From: Luzula sylvatica
Lineage: Eukaryota; Streptophyta; Magnoliopsida; Poales; Juncaceae
Assembly (NCBI GenBank): GCA_946800325.1
Contig: OX326961.1
Span: 39,360,543 to 39,424,542, forward strand
Direction of reading: 5' to 3'
Length of the DNA: 64,000 nt
The translations under genes and the position numbers were made by a program. Within the stretch, counting starts at the first letter, position 1; each line of letters begins with the position of its first letter. Shown here in pieces: positions 13,893 to 24,404 of the stretch. Below the pieces are notes generated by a model, which worked only from the letters and a program-made list of their open reading frames with translations, had not been told where the DNA came from and did no database searches.

Positions 13893-14160
13893 TATTTTGA
13901 TGAAGTAATGAGAACAATATTAGATGCTACTTCAATTCAACACAAAAATTGAAACTCTGATCGTGCCTTTTCTGATATCTAACTGAAATCTGAATAAATT
14001 ATAACCTGTGTAGAGTTCAATTGAATAGTATTTTGATAAAAATAATGAGAATAATATTAGATGCGTATTTCGATCAACACACACATATTCAAAGTCTGAT
14101 CGAGCCTTGGCTGATGGATAATTAAAATACGAATCGACCATAACTTGTGTAGGGTTTTTA
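13893..14160. repeat. ~135-bp tandem duplication
   Basis: AATGAGAAYAATATTAGATGC, TCTGATCGWGCCTT and ATAACYTGTGTAGRGTT recur in order in both halves. A second, separate tandem event next to the one at 13.3-13.6 kb. Confidence 0.6.
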
Positions 14161-14499
14161 TTGCAAAAAAATTTCAGAATTAAGATATTAGATATTTCAA
14201 CCGTTTCTTATATAGTACCATTTCCAAAATCGTATCGTTTTTTGTCAGATAAGAAGACATTTCAACCATTTTGTTAGATATTTTTTGTCAGAATTGCAAA
14301 ATTTCCTGTGTTTGGTTTTGATGCACTTTTTTAATAACGTAAAGCATCTGAAAATAAAGTGGACCCAGAACAAGAATAAACAAGAGGATCTATAGGTTCA
14401 CAGATAGTGATGTACCGATTCTGTTCATCTCAGGCTGTCTTGGATCTGCAATTTTTTCGGGTTCCGATGATGCAATATCGGATGGTATAAGATTTAGTA

Positions 14500-15245
14500 T
14501 CCAATTCTCTTGGTACATCTTCTTTTAAAATTTTCAGATTTTAGAAGGGTGTCTTTGATATTTTCAGGTTTTACAATATTCTTTTTAAATTCTCATATTT
14601 TCAACGGGTTTTCAGGTTTTATAAGGTCATTTCTGCAATCTCATATTTTGGAGGGTATATTTCATATTTTAACATTTTAAAAGAGCAGTTTTGAATTTTT
14701 CAGGTTTTGTAGAGGTATATTTGATATTTTCAGATTTTAAAACTGGAGTTTTGGATTTTCAGGTTTTGGAAAGGTTAATTCGATATTTCCAGTCACTATA
14801 AGTGTATTTTCTAACTTTTCTACTTTTAGAGGGGTATTGTTGATATTTTACTATTTACTTGATTTTTTCGGATTGTACAAGGGTAATCCTGTTTGTAGAA
14901 GGGTGTATTAGATATTTTCCGGTTTTGTGAGGTTTTTTTGTTTTCATATTTTCGAAGGGCGTGTGTTGGATATTTTCAGGTTTTATGAGTTTTTTTGTTT
15001 AATTATCATATTTTAGAAGGGTGTATTTGATATTTTCAGGTTAAATGAAGTTATTTTTAATTTTTCATATTTTAAAGGGTACATTTGATATTTTGAGATG
15101 TTAGAAGGGTATTTTTGAAATTTTTAGGATTTTGAGAGGTATAATTCATATTTTCATGTGACATAATGGTAGTTTTGAAATTTCCTGCTTTAAGAGGGGT
15201 ATATTTGAAATTTTAAAATTTCACAAGGGTATTTGTGAAATTGCA
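14500..15245. repeat. Degenerate minisatellite (GATATTTTCAGGTTTTA-type)
   Basis: Variants of GATATTTTCAGGTTTTA followed by AAGGGTRTATTT repeat roughly every 40-60 bp over about 740 bp. Copies are diverged and no reading frame persists. The array precedes the Helitron end at 16354, like the minisatellite before the terminus at 43979. From 15246 to 16323 there is no gene. Confidence 0.6.
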
Positions 15246-16323
15246 TGGTGATTAATATTATCACGTTGTAAAACTATGTCGTAGATTATTGATGATGGGA
15301 ATTCGGCATTAGAGACGAGGAACATTCGTCAATTGAATCACTGACAAAAGTTATAAAAATCAAATGACAATTTGAATCTTTTGTAAAACATTGTGTTATA
15401 AAAATTGTGCTGATCTTGAATGGTTACGAAAAGCCGAACGAGACAATAGTGTTCTCAATGTAATTTTGTGATAATACTTTGACTTGTGAGTTTTGAAGTT
15501 CGAGTCTTGGGTGTTTATGGGTAAATCATTCATAAATAGCTTTTGCAAAGACTAATTAAAAAACCAAATTCTTCGTGGTAAGATATTGAGAAAGTATTAT
15601 TTATAATATGATATATATTATTTTGAATAATTCACTTAATATATTATAATTTCAGATTATATATTTAATTTAGAATTTTAATTGTAGATTGTATATTATT
15701 TTGAAATACTTAATTTTGGATTCATGGGTACCTATAAATCTAAATTTATAATTTAATCATATTGTACATTTTAATCTGCTGAATTCAGAATTTAATCATT
15801 AGGATATGGCGGCCGCACTTGAAACTAATTATGTTTTCAGAAATCATAAAATTGTAGTTACCAAAAAGCAAAATCTAATTGTAGATCAAAATGTTGTTTT
15901 TACGTGGTGGAATTGATGGAGATTGGAGATAATTCACAATGAAATACATGAATATTAATGGAATCCTAAATTGCACTAATAATGTCAGGATTACCTCTAC
16001 AAATCCTCCCCAACCTTAGATTTTGAATTTTACTGTTTTGGCTTTTGTTATTATTTATGTTTTATTAATGAAAATTCTAATTTTTTTAAGACATAGTGAG
16101 GACGTTGAAATACACTTTTTTTTGTTAATACATGTATGTTTATTAACGTAAACCTTATTTTTTCGATATATGATGTTAATAATTGAGTTCTTAAATTATA
16201 ATAGTAAAATTAATGAATGATGATATTGTGAACTTTGTTGTAGTGAAACGTATAAAAAAAATCATAATTCGATGCACAAGTTAAAAAAATATGATATTGC
16301 ATCATCTTAAATATTAATACATA

Positions 16324-16354
16324 TACCCGCAGCAACGCGCGGGTATTAACCTAG
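16324..16354 (+). mobile_element. Helitron 3' terminus
   Basis: TACCCGC, loop AGCAACGC, GCGGGTA form a GC-rich hairpin, 5 bp before CTAG at 16351-16354, followed by T. This is a textbook Helitron end. The 5' end is not identified. The duplicated and minisatellite DNA from about 12.6 kb onward may be its interior. Confidence 0.75.
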
Positions 16355-16399
16355 TATCATAACAATATGTATATGAAAACATCGCGTAATACAAATTGT

Positions 16400-17375
16400 T
16401 TTAAGGGAAATTTTTAATTAATCCCCTGTCTTTTCCTGAATTTGTAAAAACATCCCAAACTTTTGGAAAACTCCAAAATTTCCCCTTTAAACAATGTTTC
16501 ATTTTCAATTACCCCCTATAAAGATATTTCATGGTGTTATAATTTTTTTGAACCAAAATATCCTTCAATTTTCCATATTTAAATTTATAAACATCTTTTT
16601 GTATTATTTTATTAATTCACAATCATCATAAATATTTTTTAATATATACTAATTAAAAAAATGTATGTCATATATATAATTTTAATCTTTTATTTATTAT
16701 ATATTTTGTTATACAAAACTAACATTAAATAAAAAAAAAGAATATAAAAATATTCTTGAAAATATTTTGACAAAACAATATTATTCTAGCATTTCGTTTT
16801 TATTCTCAATAGTTGTTAATAAAAATAGTTACTAAATAATATTTCTAATCAAATTAACAATAATTATAATTGAATGAACATTAAAATAATATTGTTGCTA
16901 GTTTTAATTTCATCAGCTAATTTGATTTCGGAAGCTAGTTACTGTTTCTTATTAACAACTATTAAAACTAATTTGATTTCCACAACTAATTTGATTTCAA
17001 CATATACTTTCAAAAATATTTTTTATACATTGATTATTTCTTTGTTTTTAATACTAGTTTTGTATGACAAAATATATAATAAATAAATATTAAAATTATG
17101 TATATGATATATAGTTTTATAAAATTAGTATATGTTAAAAAATTATGAAGATTTTTAAAATTAATAAAATAATATAAAAAAAAGTTTAATAAATTTAAAT
17201 TATGGAAAGTTGAGGGATATTTTGGTCTAAAAAATTTATAATATCATGAAATACCTCTATATGGAGGAATTGAAAAGGAAACCATGTTCATAAGGGTTTT
17301 TTTTGGAGTTTTCCAAACGTGAAGTTTTTCTTTACAAATTTTAGAAAAGTTAGGAAGTTATTTGAATTTTTTTCT
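16400..17375. mobile_element. Long-TIR (foldback/Mutator-like) element
   Basis: The left part reads CTTTTGGAAAACTCCAAAA, then ATTTCATGGTGTTATAAT, then CCAAAATATCCTTCAA. The reverse complement of the right part follows the same order over about 350 bp per arm. The centre (about 16.89 kb) is very AT-rich. There is no transposase. Single arms of the same family occur at 28985-29400 and 3220-3395. Confidence 0.6.
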
Positions 17376-19054
17376 AATTTTAATGTTCAAAAGTAAATAA
17401 GTATGTCAGGAACCTATCATTTCATATAGATGGTAGATAAAGATCAAAACAGGGTTTAAAAAGTCATCCAATTCCGATATGATTCTGTCAATTTGGCTTG
17501 AAGTCGGCCGGAGCCGATCCGATTTTGACATGATTTAGTCGTTAGGCAGCGATTATCCAATTTTAATAAGATTTGAGCGGATTTGAATCATAAGTTCTTG
17601 TTCGGATGCTCGTTCTACTGATGATTTTTTTTATGTATAATCTTGCTTTTTCTTTTATCAATTTAGCAAAAGTAGTATATGACGAAGTTAATTTGTAAAT
17701 ATAACATTTTCGTCATTTTATTTTACTTAACTTTTCATTGACACACTAATTGGTGTTAGAAAAAGAAAAAAAATCAATTCATTACTTCTATTTTATTTTC
17801 GCACTAAATGCAGCATGCGAAAAAATTAAATTTCATTACGTCACATGAATTGGCGAAAATTATTTTCTTATTTTTGTGTTAAATGTCATTATAACAGACT
17901 GAGGAATGATAAGATTTTTAAGTTTTAAGGCCGTTTGAATTGGAAAAAATAAATAACACCAAATCTATTGGCAAACATGATCTTTGTAAATTATTTGACA
18001 CGAATGTTAATTTATAATTATAATAAAAACAAAGTCATTGGGCAAAAAATAATTGATATTGGAGGACAATAAATACAAAAAGGAAGAAGGGAGAATAACT
18101 CATTGTAATCGTGTTTATTCTTGACCTCCATTCTTATCACAGTTTACGTCAAATAAGTGAATTTACGTAAAATAATTCTTTTTTTTGGGTCATCTTCTTA
18201 GCCTCCATGCCTATGAGAATTTACACCAAATAAGTGACTTTACGTAAAATAAGAAAAATATTTTGTCATATTCTTGGTCTCGATTCTATTTACGTCAAAT
18301 AGGTTATCATAATTTACGTAAAATAAAAAAGGATTGATTCATATTTAAACAAGTTGGAACAATCTCAATATACATATTTTCAGAGTCGGATCATCCAAAT
18401 CTCTCCAATAATGGGGGATTACTCTTTCTTGTGAAATAAAAGGTAAGAGTCGTGGTGACGGGAGATGGCCATCCCCCCCAATCCACATTTATGTACTAAT
18501 AGTTATATCTTGAGCTGTGTAATGACTAATGATTTTGATTTATCCGGGGAAAAAGAGAAAAGCAGGGAATTTTTGTTGTTGTTGGTCTGACGAAAAGGAT
18601 AGGTCGGTTTAGGAGAGGGAGAAAGAAATTTATCTGACATACTCCGAGCACAAATGTATGACATTTGGGTGATTTTACGGTACATTTGTTTCAAATCATA
18701 TACAAATTAAAAGAGATAATTTAGGATTTTTTTAATTATTTATTTAATGTCGTGTTTAATAAATCATCTTTTTCAGAATAAAAAAAAAATCTAATTACTG
18801 TAAAAAATATTCATTTTAAAATATGTACTATAGAATCACCCATGACATTTTATATTTTTTAAAGTATTTTAAATTTTGTATTACTTTTAATATATATATA
18901 TATATTTAAATAAACACAATACATTTTCAACAATAATCATAGAATTGCTAACAAAATTTAATGCATGTTATTGCTAATGGAGTTTGGTGAAAACTTTCTT
19001 TCGAAGGAGTAGGAGTAGAGCCTTCACTAATTATATTAAGAATAAAAAAAATTA
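17376..19054. repeat. Intergenic; three ~80-bp TTTACGTAAAATAA repeats at 18120-18330
   Basis: No gene is seen. Within it, TTTACGTCAAATARGT followed by TTTACGTAAAATAA recurs three times near 18145, 18220 and 18290 with intervening CTTGGCCTCCAT-like text. This is a short diverged tandem repeat. Confidence 0.45.
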
Positions 19055-19900
19055 AATTTGGCCATTGAACTATTGTGTTGGTCTGTTTTTGGCCCACCTA
19101 TCAACTTTTACATGATACATTTTTAACCCGTCTACTATTTGTTGACTCATATTATTTTCATATGTTAAATGCTCAAGTATACGTTAATTTGACACATAAG
19201 CAATGACATGACAAATATTCTACCACATAAACTATGACGCGGCATCTAAAAATATATATATTTTGATATTTTTTAAAAGTTAGATATATATCCTAGTATA
19301 AACCTTTAATATTCAATAATACAAATACTAAATTTTTAAAAAGTTCACTGATCTAAAACATTTGTATTCTTTAACTATAATAGACAAGAAGTTACATGTC
19401 ATGGCAAAAATTATGTCACTTAATCTATTTTAAGAATGATTATGATTTAAAACATGGCATTTTGAGAATGATTATTATTTAAATTACTTAATCTATTTTA
19501 TTGAATTTTTGAGCATTTGATTTAGTTATTTAAGAGATGTATTTTTGGATAAGTTGTAAATGATGAGATATGTTATATTATTTTAATATATTTTAAATAT
19601 TTTAGATCATTCAACTTGTTAAAAAGATATTATTTGTATTATTGAATATTAGAGTTTTTATAATAGAATATATATTTAATTTTCTTAAGAGTACCAAAAT
19701 ATATATTTTTAAATGTCACACCATTGTTTATACGGTACAATACATATTATGTCGTTGTTTACATGTCAAATCAACTAACACACACATATTTATTGAATGA
19801 AAGAATTATATATAAGTTAATATAAAGTTGATAGGTTATAAATGTGTCACGTAAAAGTTGAGAAGTAAAAAATACACCAACCAACTATAATCATGTAAAT
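19055..19900. mobile_element. Long-TIR element (~840 bp)
   Basis: Left-end text ATCAACTTTTACATGATACATTTTTAACC is mirrored at the right by GGTTATAAATGTGTCACGTAAAAGTTGA. The mirror continues inward through AATATTCAATAATACAAATA against TATTTGTATTATTGAATATT. Arms are about 300 bp and the element is noncoding. A Mutator-like MITE is the likely class; the exact boundary and target duplication were not resolved. A poly(A) run (19919-19947) follows. Confidence 0.55.
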
Positions 19901-19919
19901 CATGTAAAGATAGATATGC

Positions 19920-19947
<28 letters not shown>

Positions 19948-19952
<5 letters not shown>

Positions 19953-21016
19953 TCGAATAGTCGAGGGTCAAAAGAAAAATTATAATTACATGAGAAACTA
20001 CATAACAATCAGCAAAGATAAACTAAGAAAACCAAAACAAAAGACAAGATACTATGGGGATCCATGTGCTGAAGATCAACAACAGAGCTGCAGAGGAGTG
20101 ATAACTTTTTTTAAGTGATGAAAACAAAGACCATTAAATGTGTAGGGTTTTTTTTTGAAAAAAAAAAAGATTGGGATTTTCTTTCATTTTCGTCCCATTA
20201 TCTATTATTTTCACCTTTTCACTATTGCTGTTAAGAAAATCAGTTTATCAGCTTCATTGTTCTTCCCAACTTACTTTTATATACTTTTTAATATTTTTTC
20301 CAATTTTTTTTAATCGAAAACAAATATTTTGATAAAAAATCGACTCTTTCATGTTCATCTGATTCAACCGATTCCTGAACTTGGATCGACGATCGTTCCC
20401 AATCATGATCCCGGCTTTTAGAAATTTGGATCAAAGATCTCACAAACTCGAATGCCTCCAATTATTCATGTAGTGAGTCGATATAATAGAATACTTAAAT
20501 GAGCTCTTTTATTTTCATCAAACTTCCTAGCACTCCTCGCCCGAGCCAAAATTTAGTTCCATCTCTGGCGCGAAGGTTTTCCTCCCAATGTTTAATGTTT
20601 GAATGAATGTTCAAACGATTTATTATTTGGGATTCAAATCGATTCGATAAATTCCAATTAACCGAATATATAAACAAATTACTTAGATCACTAATTAGAT
20701 ATTTTTAGACCGTAGGCATCAAACATTAAATAGCCGAGTTCGTTACATAGTACGAAGCACGTATGCTACTCAATTAAACAACCAAACATTAGATCGACAA
20801 AACTGATACCAAGATATATGATCATAATGTACTTATAGAAATTTAGACAAAGTATGTATATTACGAACCTCGTTATTAAATACCCTACTAATATTAAGAA
20901 TGTCGAATCTACACTTTTCGAAATGATGCATTTTTTTTTTTATCATATGGAGAGTACACGAAGAACGGCATTTCAGAGAATGCATTCTTTTTGGTAATAT
21001 GCAAAACTAATCCCTC
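19948..21016. other. Intergenic, no gene seen
   Basis: Mixed-composition DNA with no recognisable coding sequence. Open frames here are short and lack family motifs. It sits just 5' of the DiT-like relic. Confidence 0.4.
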
Positions 21017-21160
21017 TTATTACCAAGTTTGGCAACTTATAGCAATATTTCTCTCTACAATTCCGGGACGTATGCATTTCTCGGCTCGAGGGCCGTTTAC
21101 CAGTTGGTACCTATGCATTTCCCGGCTCGAGTGCTTGACAGCCTTGGTTTTGACACAAAC
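21017..21160 (+). pseudogene. Relic of DiT (2-oxoglutarate/malate translocator) exon 1
   Basis: TTTGGCAACTT, ATATTTCTCTCTAC, TTTACCAGTTGGT and GACAGCCTTGGTTTTGACA follow the order of the DiT exon 1 segment 26708-26820 in this window. The fragment contains an internal near-duplication (ATGCATTTCYCGGCTCGAG twice) and frame damage. It has no start, no other exons and no splice site. It is a dead fragment of a transporter gene whose full copy lies about 5.7 kb downstream. Confidence 0.7.
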
Positions 21161-21204
21161 AATTAACGAGGAATCAGTTTGTTGTTTCTCAACTACCTTC
21201 GTCA

Positions 21205-21632
21205 ATGTGGCACGCAACGTTCAATTGGGCAATTTTTAAAGTTTGATAACACAAATAATTAACGAGGAATCAGTTTGTTGTTTTTCTTATAAGCTTATAC
21301 GATTCAATCACAACAAAACAATTATTTGAAAGTAATACCAAAGATCAAGGGCCTAACATAACCTTAACAATAGAAATATATTTCTCAAGTAAATATTAAG
21401 AACTTCTATGGTTGCCCTTTCTCATCACAATCGCCGAGTCAGCCATTGAACTCGGGTCCGTAAACATGGCCCATTTTGGCACGTTTAGTCTCCAAGTATC
21501 GTCTATTCTCATTCGTTATTGGAGTCAATAAAGGAACCCTTTTGATCACGCTTAGCCCGTATTCCTTTAACCCGACATGTTTAGCCGGGTTATTCGTCAT
21601 TAGCTTTATTGTCTTCACACCCAAATCCCTTA
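21205..21632 (-). pseudogene. Relic of the last RIBA exon plus its 3' flank
   Basis: On the minus strand, 21439-21629 encodes [36 protein letters not shown] and GHVYGPEFNG. This corresponds to the last exon of RIBA (9115-9342), ending at an earlier stop. The match continues into 3' noncoding DNA (AACAAAACAATTATTYGAA). No other RIBA exon is present. A Harbinger-like element interrupts it at 21632/22649, a few bases inside the exon, after which ATCTACATAA continues the ancestral intron end. Codons are largely conserved, suggesting a fairly young duplication. Confidence 0.85.
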
Positions 21633-22648
21633 GGAGGCGTTTGGTTGGAGCTTTGGAATGAGAATGCCTTGGCATACTCCAGCATGGATTCCATTCCCAT
21701 GTTTGGTTTGCGCGCTAGGTAATAAAGTAACGGAATACTCCATTCCCTAGGGTATAATTGATGGGAATAGGATTACCACCAAAATTGGTGGCTTTTCTCT
21801 ATTCCCATGGGAAAGAAATTACATGTCATATCATATTGTACTTATAAAAACAACATATTCATTAAATTAATATATTTATATTAAATTGTTGTCATAAAAT
21901 ATACTAGAATAAAATAACACAGTTAGTTTAGACGATTTGGAGGAAGGCCTTGTTGATAGTCCTGTTGGAACGCAAACAAATACTTCATCTGTACCTAGAA
22001 AGTCCAGAAAAAGAAAAATCCAAGCTGGAGATGAGTTCAACGAGTCGATTGGCAAATCAATATGTTCTATAGAGAATATGTTTAGCAATGCAAATGAAAA
22101 TATTGCAAAACTTGTAAATTATTTTCAATTTAAGTCTGAAGATGCAGCAAAGAAAGATAGAGTATTTGAAGAGCTAATGAAATTACCAGGATTAACGAGT
22201 CAAGACCGCATGAAAGCAGGAGCCCTTATTTCAAAAGATACAAGCATGACAAAGTACTTTTTCACACTACCAGATAATGTGAAGGAAGAATATGTACTTT
22301 GGGTGCTTGGTGGTTGCAGGTAGTAATATTTTGAGGAATCAATTTTATAATAATATGTTGCTTGATTTATAATATTTTGTTGACAATAAATAATTATTTT
22401 TATAATTTGAATTATTTGTTTGGATGAGTTATTTATTTTATAACAAAAATTTAGTATAAATATGTTAGTTTTGCAAATATAGAATGTTTAAAAATTTTAC
22501 ATTTGTGATGAATTAGCATGCCATGGAATAAATAAATTTCTAACCAAACATGATAATCAAGTATTCCAAGGAATAGTATGCCTTGGCATTGAATTCCTTG
22601 GCATACTTTATGCCAAGGCGTTCTTCAAAGCTCCAACCAAACGCCCCC
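21633..22648. mobile_element. PIF/Harbinger-like element with TTA target duplication
   Basis: Terminal inverted repeats GGAGGCGTTTGGTTGGAGCT and, at the other end, the reverse complement of GGGGGCGTTTGGTTGGAGCT bound 1016 bp. TTA flanks both sides (21630-21632 and 22649-22651). The intact RIBA paralog reads CCCTCAATATCTAC where the relic reads CCCTTA...TTAGTATCTAC, which supports the insertion point. TTA duplication and GGGGCGTTTGGTT-type ends fit PIF/Harbinger. Subterminal ATTCC/GCCTTGGCAT motifs occur on both sides. It carries a remnant ORF1-like fragment but no DDE transposase. Confidence 0.85.
21913..22323 (+). pseudogene. C-terminal fragment of a Harbinger ORF1 / Myb-SANT-like protein
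   Basis: The open frame encodes DDLEEGLVDSPVGTQTN, a basic stretch RKSRKRK, then KLVNYFQF, FEELMKLPGLTSQDRMKAG, YFFTLPDNVKEEYV and a stop. This layout resembles the C-terminal helical part of plant Myb/SANT-like DNA-binding proteins, including the accessory ORF1 of Harbinger elements. The N-terminal Myb domain is missing and no in-frame ATG precedes it, so I call it a fragment. The family assignment is from memory of the pattern and would need a profile search. Confidence 0.55.
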
Positions 22649-22869
22649 TTAGTATCTACATAAGGCATAAAAACATTGTTGTAAGCATAAAAAAACAAGC
22701 AAACAATTGTACTGAAAATTATTTCCTTTCATAAAATTTGCAACGAGATATGTTCAATATAGACTAAATTCTAATGGAAATTACTACACATCCTGCTAAA
22801 TTCGTCATGCAATCATGCTGCATGAATTAATTAGGAATGCAATTAATTTCCTAAATAAAGCATGCGATG

Positions 22870-23097
22870 GGGGTAGGGGCGGATCTAGGGGGGGGGGCTA
22901 TGAAATCGGGAACCGATATATTAGCGATAAAATGAGGTGATTTTGTTTTTTTTGAAAGTGATAAATATGATAAATTTGTAAGTATTTCACAAAGATTAGT
23001 GTAATCTAGTGGTAAAATTGTTGTTTGGGAGATTGGAGGTCTTGAGTTCAAGATCCTTAAGGCACATATTTTGATTTATTTTTTATTTCGGCCCCCC
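22870..23097 (+). repeat. SINE-like repeat with tRNA-like head
   Basis: TCTAGTGGTAAAATTG and, about 35 bp later, GAGTTCAAGATCC resemble Pol III A and B boxes. The block is bracketed by GGGGCGGATCTAGGGGGGGG and GGCCCCCC, a layout common to a plant middle-repetitive family. The LTR at 23098 begins immediately after it. Confidence 0.35.
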
Positions 23098-23379
23098 TGT
23101 TGGTTCAAATTTCCTAATGGTTTGATTATTTCAAAACACTGTCATTACTAACGTTTACATCGAGAAAATGTGTAGGATAACACAGGTACGGCTACAAGAT
23201 GAACAACACAAGAAGCACAACAAGAGAAGACTAGAAGGAAGGCTCTTGAAACATATCAAGAATCAAGATGTCGAAGCCTTCCGTGAGTGGGATTCGCCAC
23301 AAATAAACCATAGGTAGAAACCTAGTAGATCTCAAGTAAAATCATGTTCAAAATAACAAAGAGTTCAATCAAACATGAA

Positions 23380-23713
23380 GTGCGTTCTGAACGAACTCAA
23401 AGTCCGTTCAGAACGAACTTGCCACATATCAAAATATCATCTCTTGATAAGAACCAAAATGTCACAGGATTGTGTGCGTTCGAACGAACAAACATGTACG
23501 TTCGAACGGACATTTAGAATTCGTTCACCCACCATTTAAGTGCGTTGAACGGACAATCCTTTCTGTGAACACAAATGTAATGTATAAGTGAGTCCGTTGT
23601 GAACGAACTGTGTTCGTTCGAACGGACCCAAAAATATATTTGCACGTTATTTTGAAACGGCTAGTACAAACTGCATGTTCGTTCAGAACGAACATTGTGC
23701 GTTCTGAACGCAC
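23380..23713. promoter_or_regulatory. Paired-palindrome array in LTR A
   Basis: Palindromes with a CGTTC..GAACG core occur as pairs: 23380 and 23402, 23474 and 23496, 23592 and 23612, 23677 and 23697, plus a degenerate member at 23540. Start-to-start spacing within pairs is 20-22 bp. The array ends about 32 bp before the TATA box at 23745. It probably binds a dimeric regulator in the U3 promoter; this is inference. Confidence 0.75.
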
Positions 23714-23744
23714 ATGCAATTTTCTGAAGGATTTCTATAGAGAG

Positions 23745-23752
23745 TATAAATA
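23745..23752 (+). promoter_or_regulatory. TATA box of LTR A
   Basis: TATAAATA lies immediately 3' of the palindrome array and about 590 bp before the LTR end. The matching position in the two solo LTRs also has TATAAATA. Confidence 0.6.
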
Positions 23753-24338
23753 GAATCCTTCTAGGGCTTCTCTCTCCCAACTCTTCAATTCCTCACATTC
23801 AAAACACAAAAGAGAGAAACTCTAAAAGCTGTGATTATCCATATCCATTGATAGCTTGAGAAACCCTCTTTAGATCTTTGATCTACTTTCGATAACCTCC
23901 ACTAATCGTATCCCACTCACGTGACCGATCACGTTGTAGCTCGATTAGTGAAAATTGTAATAGGCTAGTGCAACTACTTGTAAAGAGCCTAAGCTATAGA
24001 TCGATAGAAAGCGTGTAAATCGATCTAGGCGACACCTTGTAATCGAGTGAGTTGGAATTCAATCGAAAAGCCAAAAAGAGGCGCAAGGCATTCACGGAGA
24101 CGTAGGTACTCGCAACTTAATTGAATCGGTCAATTAAGCGAGTAAAGGGTGAGTTAAGGCTACATAGTAACCACCTACCGAACTTCGTTAAAAAACATCT
24201 TGTGTTCAAGTGTTTTCGGCATCATCTACTTTATTTAAATTATTATTTATTCCGCATAGTAAATTAGGTAATTAGCTACAGTAATTGTACGGTAGATTAC
24301 CAAATTTACCCCCTTCTAGGTTAGAATTAACCAACAAT

Positions 24339-24350
24339 TGGTATCAGAGC
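24339..24350 (+). other. Primer-binding site (initiator tRNA-Met)
   Basis: TGGTATCAGAGC lies two bases after the LTR end. It is the standard complement of the 3' end of plant initiator tRNA-Met used by most plant copia elements. It fixes the LTR boundary and orientation. Confidence 0.9.
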
Positions 24351-24404
24351 AAGGTAATAACCATCTCTTAGAATATTAGGGATAACTTGTACTTAAAAGA
24401 TCTA

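Larger units (their letters stand above)
23098..24336 (+). mobile_element. 5' LTR of copia-type element (LTR A)
   Basis: It starts TGTTGGTTCAAATTT and ends TTAACCAACA, giving TG...CA with a 6-bp inverted end, followed 2 bp later by a tRNA-Met primer site. Length is 1239 bp. It shares end sequences, the GTGACCGATCACG block, the CACCTACCGAACT block and the promoter layout with the solo LTRs at 40.1 and 52.5 kb. No matching 3' LTR was found downstream in the window. Confidence 0.85.
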
